Positions 26,173 through 32,796 of a stretch of DNA of 64,000 bases are shown piece after piece. The notes under the pieces are model-generated. The model made no database searches. It had not been told where the DNA came from and worked only from the letters and a program-made list of their open reading frames with translations. The position numbers were made by a program, and so were the translations under genes. Origin of the DNA: CAYLLT01 sp964384465 (GTDB taxonomy: Bacteria; Planctomycetota; Phycisphaerae; UBA1845; PWPN01); NCBI GenBank assembly GCA_964384465.1, contig CAYLLT010000001.1, positions 62,001-126,000 of the forward strand, written 5' to 3'. Positions within the stretch are counted from its first letter, which is position 1, and every line of letters starts with the position of its first letter.

Positions 26173-27213
26173 GTGCAAGAACACATGTCCTTACCTCCTC
26201 CACCTGCCCATAAGAGTCTCCCCGCCCCGTCGCCGGCGATTGTCGCTGCGGACGGCTGGGGACGCCGCCGCTTCCGTGACTTCTTTGCGTTGCAGCGCGA
26301 AGCAACATGGTGGCAGCGGATCTTTTTCGGCATTGCCTGCATCGCGCTGTTTTTTGGCGTGTGGTGGTTCGTGACCCGCGGGGGAGAAGGGGAGCAGCGG
26401 ATGGTCAGTCCGGCCACGCTGCCCAGTCCCGCGGAGACGTTCGCTACCTTTCACGCGCTCTGGTTCGACCGCGCGCTCACGCGCAACCTTTACGTGACCT
26501 TGAGGCGGGTGACGCTGGGCTTCGGGCTGGCGGCGCTGGTGGGGATACCCCTGGGCATGCTGGCCGGATGCTTCGGCTGGTTGAGCGCGTTCCTTGCTCC
26601 ATTATCGATCTTCGGCCGCTACATTCCGATCGCGGCGCTGATCCCGCTGACCATGATCTTCTGGGGCATTGAAGAACAGCAGAAGGTCATGTTCATCTTC
26701 ATCGCCTGTGTGGCCTTTATTTTTACCGACGCGGCCCGCTCGGTTCTGGACGTGGACCGCCGATACGTCGATACCGCCTATACGCTGGGGGCCAGGCGGC
26801 GCCAGGTGATCCTCAAGGTGCTGGTGCCGATGGCCATGCCGAGCATCTTCAACTCGCTGCGACTGCTGTTCGGTCTGGCGTTTGGTTACATCATGCTCGC
26901 AGAGCTGGTGAAGATGGGCGGCGAGGAAGGGGGGCTCGGCGACATCATCATCACCTCGCAGCGCCGCGGCCTGAAGGAACACATCTACCTGGTTCTGATG
27001 TTCATCCCCCTAGTCGCGCTGGGCATCGATCGTGTGCTGTTCTGGATTCAGCGCGAGCTGTTCCCGCATCGCTACGGCGGCTCCGGCATTCTGAATCGCG
27101 GCATGCGGGTGCTGCTGCACGCCTGGGAGGATCTGAAGAATGTATTCCACAGGCCGGCCGCCGTCGCTTCGACCATCGCCGGTCCAAACCCGCCTGCGGA
27201 CAACAGGTCATGA
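26173..27213 (+). CDS. ABC transporter permease, NitT/TauT type
   Basis: A 346-residue inner-membrane protein. An N-terminal cytoplasmic tail precedes a helix near residues 50-68, then five to six helices of the binding-protein-dependent permease fold. The cytoplasmic coupling loop carries the EAA-type motif (AYTLGARRRQVILKVLVPMAMPSIFNSLR). Start may be GTG 26173 or ATG 26185 in the same frame. It overlaps the ATPase start by 4 bases (ATGA), showing the two are translated together. Works with the SBP-OmpA protein and the ATPase. Confidence 0.9.
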   Translation: MQEHMSLPPPPAHKSLPAPSPAIVAADGWGRRRFRDFFALQREATWWQRIFFGIACIALFFGVWWFVTRGGEGEQRMVSPATLPSPAETFATFHALWFDRALTRNLYVTLRRVTLGFGLAALVGIPLGMLAGCFGWLSAFLAPLSIFGRYIPIAALIPLTMIFWGIEEQQKVMFIFIACVAFIFTDAARSVLDVDRRYVDTAYTLGARRRQVILKVLVPMAMPSIFNSLRLLFGLAFGYIMLAELVKMGGEEGGLGDIIITSQRRGLKEHIYLVLMFIPLVALGIDRVLFWIQRELFPHRYGGSGILNRGMRVLLHAWEDLKNVFHRPAAVASTIAGPNPPADNRS

Positions 27214-28115
27214 CCGACATCACACCTGAGTCCGCAACGGCAGCGGTCGCCGGCCAGCCGGTCGGCATGAGCAAGGTATTGCCGCAGGTGCGCACGCCCG
27301 AGCAGCTCGTGCGGCCGGACGTTGTCCAGTTTCGCAACGTGACCAAGACGTACAATGCCGGCCGCCCCAATGCGTACACGGCTATTCGCGATGTCAACTT
27401 TGTGGTTGAGGACCGCCCGGATAAAGGCGAGTTCGTGTGCATCCTCGGCCCGAGCGGCTGCGGCAAGAGCACGATCCTGCGGCTGATCGCCGGCCTCGAG
27501 CCGCAGCATCCCGCAACTACGGGCAGCGTGCTCGTCCTCGGCCAGCCCGTCATCGGCCCCGGCGCAGACCGCGGCATGGTCTTCCAGGATTACACCAGCT
27601 TCGATCACCGCACCGTGCTCGACAACGTGACGTTCGGGCTTGAATGCCAGGGCGTACCGCGGCGGCGGCGGGACGAGCTCGGCCGCCAGTGGATCGAGCG
27701 GGTCGGCCTCAATGTCAAGTCCGACGCCGACAAATACCCGCACGAACTGTCCGGCGGCATGCGCCAGCGCGTGGCCATCGCCCGATCGCTCATCCTCCGG
27801 CCGCGGATCATCCTCATGGACGAGCCGTTCGGCGCGCTCGACCCCATGACCCGCATGCACATGCAGGACCTGCTGCTCGCCCTGTGGCGGGAGGTCGAAG
27901 CCACCGTGTTTTTCGTGACCCATTCGATCGAAGAGGCCGTTTTCCTCGGCGACCGCGTATACGTGATGAGCAACTCGCCGGGTACCATTCTGCGGGAGCT
28001 GGTGGTCGAGCCTTCCGACCGCCCGTCCAAGGAAATGCAGCGGCAGACTCGCTTTCAGGAAACCGTGTATTATATTCGTGACCTGATCAGCGGCTTGGAA
28101 GAGGGCCGCGAGTAG
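27210..28115 (+). CDS. ABC transporter ATP-binding protein, NitT/TauT type
   Basis: A 301-residue ATPase with Walker A GPSGCGKST at 80-88, Q-loop VFQDYTSF, signature LSGGMRQRVAIARSL, Walker B IILMDEPFGALDP and switch His in FVTHSIEEAVFLGD. An N-terminal extension of about 35 residues precedes the domain. All catalytic parts are intact, so the complex is an active transporter or an ATP-driven signalling machine. Seventh complete unit of the PspA operon before the coiled-coil gene. Confidence 0.93.
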   Translation: MTDITPESATAAVAGQPVGMSKVLPQVRTPEQLVRPDVVQFRNVTKTYNAGRPNAYTAIRDVNFVVEDRPDKGEFVCILGPSGCGKSTILRLIAGLEPQHPATTGSVLVLGQPVIGPGADRGMVFQDYTSFDHRTVLDNVTFGLECQGVPRRRRDELGRQWIERVGLNVKSDADKYPHELSGGMRQRVAIARSLILRPRIILMDEPFGALDPMTRMHMQDLLLALWREVEATVFFVTHSIEEAVFLGDRVYVMSNSPGTILRELVVEPSDRPSKEMQRQTRFQETVYYIRDLISGLEEGRE

Positions 28116-28190
28116 CGCCGGCCACGACTGCCGCGAGTTGTAGCGCCGGCCCCCCGTGGCCGGCGAGCACCGGCGGAACGCCGGTGCCAC
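28111..28190. repeat. Palindromic elements between ABC ATPase and coiled-coil gene
   Basis: Hairpins 28145-28164 (GCCGGC/GCCGGC) and 28168-28186 (CACCGGCG/CGCCGGTG); the second is the same unit as at 37792-37810 and 44279-44297. A partial duplicate of the TAGCGCCGGCC start lies at 28113. Confidence 0.75.
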
Positions 28191-28208
28191 ACTGAGAACT
28201 AATGTGTG

Positions 28209-29090
28209 ATGCGCTTCGGCGAGTATGTCAAGACAGCATTCCTCTACCACTGGAACCTGCTGATGTTCGCAGCGGCGATGGGCTTCTCTCTGCTCAGCGG
28301 GCAGTCCGATGTCTTTATGCCGCTCGCACTCGCCGGCGAAATTGGCTACCTCGGTCTCCTGGCATCGCATCCACGCTTCCAGGCCTACGTCGAAGCACAG
28401 AAAGCGAAGGTTCTCCGCCAACAGGGGTCAACAAACTCCGACGAGGTATTGCGATCGATTCTTCATTCATTGCCTCCCAAGTCGCTCGAACGGTTCGAGA
28501 CCCTGCGCGCCCGCTGCCTGGAGCTGCGTCAGATCGCGATGGAGATCAAAGACCCGACGCAGGCCGCTTCCGGCGTGCCCGGATTGGGGCTGGAGGAATC
28601 GCAATTGGCCGGGCTCGACCGGCTGCTGTGGATTTACCTGCGGCTGCTGTTCACGCAATATGCGCTGGAGCGCTTCCTTCAGAAAACCAGCGAAGATCAG
28701 ATCCAGAAGGACATCGCAACAGTCGAAGGACGTATGAAGAAAGCCGCGCAGATCGCCGACGATGCCCAGCGCCAGCGCGTCACCCGTACGCTGGACGACA
28801 ACCTTCAAACCTGCCGCGATCGGCTGCTGAATTACCAGAAGGCCAAGGGCAACTACGAACTGGTGCTGCTGGAAGTGGACCGGCTGGAAAACAAAATCCG
28901 CTCGCTCAGCGAACTGGCCGTCAACCGGCAGGAACCCGACTTCGTCTCCACCCAGGTCGATCAGGTCGCCGCCAGCATGCTCCAGACCGAACGAACCATG
29001 AACGAGCTGCAATTCGCCACCGGCCTGGCCACTGTCGATGAACAGCCTCCCGCGCTCCTGAACCGCGAGACCGTGCAGGCCAAGGCCTGA
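28209..29090 (+). CDS. Membrane protein with long coiled-coil region, unknown function
   Basis: A 293-residue protein (ATG 28209; GTG 28206 also possible). Two closely spaced hydrophobic segments lie in the first 55 residues (NLLMFAAAMGFSLL, FMPLALAGEIGYLGLL), followed by about 220 helical, charged residues with heptad-like spacing and no enzyme motif. Length and layout are consistent with a membrane-anchored scaffold. It is the last gene of the PspA operon, 93 bases after the ATPase, and converges on the phosphatase-kinase pair. Confidence 0.7.
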   Translation: MRFGEYVKTAFLYHWNLLMFAAAMGFSLLSGQSDVFMPLALAGEIGYLGLLASHPRFQAYVEAQKAKVLRQQGSTNSDEVLRSILHSLPPKSLERFETLRARCLELRQIAMEIKDPTQAASGVPGLGLEESQLAGLDRLLWIYLRLLFTQYALERFLQKTSEDQIQKDIATVEGRMKKAAQIADDAQRQRVTRTLDDNLQTCRDRLLNYQKAKGNYELVLLEVDRLENKIRSLSELAVNRQEPDFVSTQVDQVAASMLQTERTMNELQFATGLATVDEQPPALLNRETVQAKA

Positions 29091-29125
29091 TGTGGATTTC
29101 GTCTTGAATCCGTGCATGAATCTGA

Positions 29126-29190
29126 TCCGAGCCGCGACCGTAAGGGAGCGGTATTCAATCAGTTCCGCTCCCTTACGGTCGCGGCTCGGA
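29126..29190. repeat. Perfect 26-bp inverted repeat between convergent genes
   Basis: Arms 29126-29151 and 29165-29190 match at all 26 positions (TCCGAGCCGCGACC.../...GGTCGCGGCTCGGA), 13-base loop. It may serve as a two-way terminator. A diverged copy of the same element lies inside the gene at 59386 (59772-59834). Confidence 0.92.
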
Positions 29191-29207
29191 ACACGAAGTG
29201 GATGAGA

Positions 29208-30065
29208 TTATTCCACGCCGGCAAACGGGCGGATGCGCTCCACAAGGCTGTTGAGGTCGTACTGCTTCTTGCAGTCCACCGGCAGGAAGACGCCGTGATT
29301 GTGATCGCTGGCCAGGATGATGAGCCGATCCAGGCGGACCTCGTACCCAAAATCCTGCGGCTGATGCCCGATGATGAAAAAATCCACATCGTATGAGGCG
29401 GCCAGCCGGTCGAGCAGCGCCGGCGTGTGCCGCCGACCCCACACGAGCTGGTAGATCGGTCCGCCCTCGCTGTAGTCGAGCTTGTCCGCCGGTTGATCCA
29501 CGCAGTCGGGGTTGAACTCGTCCATAAACGCGACATCCGGCAGCGAATGGGCGAATAAAATGCGGTTCTGCGATCGACCGGCCAGCGGGAACGAGGCGAT
29601 GAATGCGTCGATGGCCTCCAGTGCCTTATCGAGATTCTCTGTTCCGAACGCTTCCGCCACGCCGCGGTCGAAATCGTCGGTCACGATCCGCCCGCCCTTG
29701 CTGATCTGGTGATTCTGGAGTTGGGCCAGCTCGTGGTTGCTCTGAAGAAAATGGATCTGGTCGGGAAAAAACGTCTTCCACTTGGCCGCATCGAGCAGCA
29801 ATTCCACCGAGCGATCGGGCGCCCCGTAGCTGGCCGGCTCCTCGTGGATCAACTCGTGCAGGATGACGTGACGCAGCGGCGTGGATTCGAGCTGGCAATA
29901 CTTGACCAGCTTCTCGAAATTGCGGCGATGCCCGTGCATGTCGCCGGTCATCACGATCTGGCCATAGTTGGCAAAACAGAGCAGGGAACCTTCGCGGATC
30001 GGGTCCTCGAGGTTCAGATCGGCGGCCCTGCGGAACGTATCAATGGCAGATTCCGACTGTGTCAT
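29208..30065 (-). CDS. PPP-family metallophosphoesterase, probable protein phosphatase
   Basis: A 285-residue protein with metallophosphoesterase signatures: GDMHGHRRNF at 41-50 (GDxHG), SNHEL for the GNHE motif, and later His positions in FAHSLP and IIGHQPQ. The usual central GDxxDRG block is not standard here (ILHELIHEEPAS...), so substrate class is uncertain. Its ATG overlaps the kinase stop by 4 bases, a kinase-phosphatase pair that likely controls phosphorylation of shared targets. It converges on the PspA operon. Confidence 0.78.
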   Translation of the reverse strand: MTQSESAIDTFRRAADLNLEDPIREGSLLCFANYGQIVMTGDMHGHRRNFEKLVKYCQLESTPLRHVILHELIHEEPASYGAPDRSVELLLDAAKWKTFFPDQIHFLQSNHELAQLQNHQISKGGRIVTDDFDRGVAEAFGTENLDKALEAIDAFIASFPLAGRSQNRILFAHSLPDVAFMDEFNPDCVDQPADKLDYSEGGPIYQLVWGRRHTPALLDRLAASYDVDFFIIGHQPQDFGYEVRLDRLIILASDHNHGVFLPVDCKKQYDLNSLVERIRPFAGVE

Positions 30066-30973
30066 GCGGCTGAATCGCCAGGCGATGCGGAAACCGGTTT
30101 CATCGCGCCGCCGCGGCCCCGGATCACCGGGCCGGTGAGGGTGGCGTCGTTTTTATCGAGTATATGCTGCGTCACTTCGAGACGGTAAAGAATCTCGCGC
30201 ATGTCCCCCGGCCGGTCCTTCGGATGCGCGTTGCAGCAATCCATGACCAGCCGGCTCAGGGCCGTCGGGATGTTCGGGTTCAATTCGTGCGGCTGCGGGG
30301 CCTCGCGCGGGCCCAGCAGATCGATGCCCGACGGCCGTTTCTTGCTCGGCATCACCGTGGGATACGCTTTGCCGGTGATCGCCCAGTACAGCGTCGCCCC
30401 GAAGTTGAAAACGTCCGTCCGCTCGGTCAGCGGCATGCCCCGCTGCACCTGCTCCGGCGCGATGTAGTCGGGCGTGCCCTGAATGCGGCCCTTCACGTGA
30501 TTGATCGGGCAGCTCTGACCGAAGTCGATGATCTTCACGTCCCCGCCCTGCGTGATCATGATGTTGTTCGGCTTGATGTCGGCGTGGACGTAGCCGATCT
30601 GATGCAGCGATTCGAGGCCGTGAGCGACGCGCATGAAGATGCCGATCAGGCCGTGCGTACCCAGCGGGCCGATCTCTTCGAGCGTCCGGCCGTCCACGTA
30701 CTCCATCAGGACGTGCAGTTCCTTCAACGCGAAGAGCTTGCGGATCCGCCGCATCTCCAGCCCGCGGCGGAGATTGGGGTGATCGACTTTGGAAGAAACG
30801 TCGAAATCGTTCTGCGCCTGCACGATGTACCGGTTGTCGTCGGTCGCCCGCCGGGTCACGCGCTTCAGCGCGAACTGCTCGCCCGTGCGCCGATCGCCGA
30901 CCAGCCAGATCGATGATCGCGCACCCGTGCCCAGGCGCTCAAAAACCGTGTACCCGGGAACCGTGAAACTCAC
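30062..30973 (-). CDS. Eukaryote-like Ser/Thr protein kinase, cytoplasmic
   Basis: A kinase domain of about 303 residues without a membrane helix or sensor domain. Visible parts: glycine-rich loop LGTGARSS, ATP-binding K37 in FALKRV, catalytic loop HADIKPNN (D132, N137; HAD instead of HRD), DFG near 150 and the activation-segment end GTPDYIAPE. All catalytic residues are present. GTG 30973 is preferred (GGGAG 7 bases upstream); TTG 30976 is possible. Transcribed before, and overlapping, the phosphatase gene. Confidence 0.92.
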   Translation of the reverse strand: MSFTVPGYTVFERLGTGARSSIWLVGDRRTGEQFALKRVTRRATDDNRYIVQAQNDFDVSSKVDHPNLRRGLEMRRIRKLFALKELHVLMEYVDGRTLEEIGPLGTHGLIGIFMRVAHGLESLHQIGYVHADIKPNNIMITQGGDVKIIDFGQSCPINHVKGRIQGTPDYIAPEQVQRGMPLTERTDVFNFGATLYWAITGKAYPTVMPSKKRPSGIDLLGPREAPQPHELNPNIPTALSRLVMDCCNAHPKDRPGDMREILYRLEVTQHILDKNDATLTGPVIRGRGGAMKPVSASPGDSAA

Positions 30974-31212
30974 CAAACAACTCCCAAACTTGTCGCGAGC
31001 GAGAAGACCCCTAGCCCTGTCCGGACAATCTTACGGTGACATGAACAGTCTGCAACGGCTAATCTTACGGTTCCGCCCCCCGGCCGTCAACCGATTTGAC
31101 ATTCGCCCTCAGCAATCGCATACTACAATTGTTCGGTTCGTCCCCACAACGATCGACATCCACCGGCCGGCGCCCGCATCGATGGCCTATCCAATATCGG
31201 GCGCAATCATCC

Positions 31213-32322
31213 ATGAGCGATACCAAACTCCGGCGGCACATCGCGATTGAAGCGGCGCGCCTCATGTACGAACGGGTCGAAAGCGAGTATTTCACCGCCA
31301 AGCGGAAGGCGGCCGCCGCCCTCGGGCTCAACTTCCGCTATCACCCGCAGGATCTGCCTTCCAACCGCGAAATCCGCGACCAGATCCAGGTCTTCGCCCG
31401 CATCCACGAGGGCGACCGCCGCACGGAAAATCTCAAGGAGATGCGTGTGGCCGGTCTCCGGCTGATGCGGCTGCTGGCGGCGTTCCACCCGCGGCTCATC
31501 GGCAGCACGGTCACCGGCCACGTCCGCAAAGGCTCCGACATCGATATCCATGTCTTCAGCGACGATGCTTCCTCCGTCACCGACATCCTCGACGCCTGCC
31601 AGTTTCGCTATGACGTGGAGCGCAAGCGCGTGATCAAGCACAACGTCGAACGCGTCTTTACGCACGTGCACGTCCACGATCGCTTCACATACGAGCTGAC
31701 GCTGTATCCGCGCGACCAGGTCAACTTTACGTTCAAAAGTTCCGTCACCGGCAAGGCCATCGAGCGGGCGTCCATCATCGAGCTGGAGCAGATCATCGCC
31801 GGCGAGCACCCCCACGCCGACCTGAGCGATGAGTCCGCGGAGGGCGGCGCGCTCGATCCGTTCCTGATCTGGTCGCTGCTGCTGCCGCCGCTGGAAGCCG
31901 TCAAGCAGGATTCGCGCTGGCACCCGGAGGGCGACGCGCTCTACCACTCGCTCCAGGCGTTCGAGCTCGCCCGCGAGGAGTATCCGTACGACCAGGAGCT
32001 GATCGCCGCCGCGCTGCTGCACGACGTCGGCAAAGCCATCGACCCGCGCGACCACGTCGCCGCCGGACTCGAAGCACTGGAGGGCACGCTGACCCCGCGC
32101 GAAGAATTCCTCATCGCCCACCACATGGACGCCCAGGCCCTGCGCAGTCGCACACTCGGCGCCAAGCTCGCCTCGCGGCTTCAGGCGTCGGAATGGTTCG
32201 ACGATCTGCTCGCCCTGCGCGACATCGACGACCGCGCTCGCGTCCCCGGCGCCAGCGTCTGCACGGTCGAAGAAGCAATTACGTTCCTACGGGCGATGGC
32301 GGAGGAGGACACAACAACGTGA
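31213..32322 (+). CDS. Nucleotidyltransferase-HD domain protein
   Basis: A 369-residue protein. Residues 95-200 form a nucleotidyltransferase fold with GS at 97-98 and DID at 109-111. Residues 250-330 form an HD phosphohydrolase-like domain (LLHDVGKAID, AHHMD). The combination recalls GlnD or CCA-adding/HD enzymes but the size and order differ and no ACT or RNA-binding domain is seen. It could adenylylate or uridylylate a target and reverse it. ATG 31213 is chosen; a longer frame from 31096 lacks a good start. Confidence 0.75.
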   Translation: MSDTKLRRHIAIEAARLMYERVESEYFTAKRKAAAALGLNFRYHPQDLPSNREIRDQIQVFARIHEGDRRTENLKEMRVAGLRLMRLLAAFHPRLIGSTVTGHVRKGSDIDIHVFSDDASSVTDILDACQFRYDVERKRVIKHNVERVFTHVHVHDRFTYELTLYPRDQVNFTFKSSVTGKAIERASIIELEQIIAGEHPHADLSDESAEGGALDPFLIWSLLLPPLEAVKQDSRWHPEGDALYHSLQAFELAREEYPYDQELIAAALLHDVGKAIDPRDHVAAGLEALEGTLTPREEFLIAHHMDAQALRSRTLGAKLASRLQASEWFDDLLALRDIDDRARVPGASVCTVEEAITFLRAMAEEDTTT

Positions 32323-32338
32323 TCAAAGAACCTGTATG

Positions 32339-32359
32339 CCACTGCTGTGTCAGCAGTGG
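32339..32359. repeat. Small hairpin, CCACTGCTG type
   Basis: CCACTGCTG/CAGCAGTGG with a 3-base loop; the same motif family recurs at 51980-51996 (inside a gene) and 55607-55625. Confidence 0.7.
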
Positions 32360-32392
32360 GAGGGAGGGTCATGAACCGCGGGAGGGAACCGT

Positions 32393-32421
32393 TTGACCGG
32401 GTATAGCCTGTAAGCTATACT
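32393..32421 (+). promoter_or_regulatory. Sigma70-type promoter with overlapping palindromic operator
   Basis: TTGACC (32393-32398), 17-base spacer, TATACT (32416-32421). The palindrome GTATAGC-6-GCTATAC (32401-32407/32414-32420) covers the spacer and -10, a typical place for autorepression by the XRE protein encoded next. Predicted start falls at the ATG (32429), so the message is probably leaderless. Confidence 0.75.
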
Positions 32422-32428
32422 CTGGAAC

Positions 32429-32791
32429 ATGGCGAAATCATTCGATGAACTGGTCCAGCGAACGACCACAAAGCGGACCCGCGAGCGTGCGGCCCGACGG
32501 GCTCGGGAATTGCTTGGCGAACTGCTCCTCAGCGAAATCCGCAAGCTGGCGGGCAAGAGCCAGCGCCAGGTAGCACGGGAACTGGGTATCAAACAGCCCA
32601 GCCTGTCAAAGCTGGAGAACCAGTCCGACATGCAGATTTCCACCCTCCGGCGGATCGTAAAAGCCCTGGGCGGCGAACTCGAAGTCATCGCCAGGTTCCC
32701 AAAGGGGAGGGTAAAGATCGAGCAGCCGGATAAGGCGCACGGTCGGACTGCGCGCAAGAGTCCGCAGTCGTGCGAGCTTCAGCTTGTTTGA
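32429..32791 (+). CDS. XRE-family HTH regulator / HigA-like antitoxin
   Basis: A 120-residue protein with a helix-turn-helix at about 42-75 (LAGKSQRQVARELGIKQPSLSKLENQSD) preceded by a basic helix. Size and layout match single-HTH antitoxins of RelE/HigB systems. No toxin frame lies directly upstream or downstream: the next gene is on the other strand. The C-terminal 25 residues look unconstrained. It probably represses its own promoter through the adjoining palindrome. Confidence 0.8.
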   Translation: MAKSFDELVQRTTTKRTRERAARRARELLGELLLSEIRKLAGKSQRQVARELGIKQPSLSKLENQSDMQISTLRRIVKALGGELEVIARFPKGRVKIEQPDKAHGRTARKSPQSCELQLV

Positions 32792-32796
32792 TGCGG

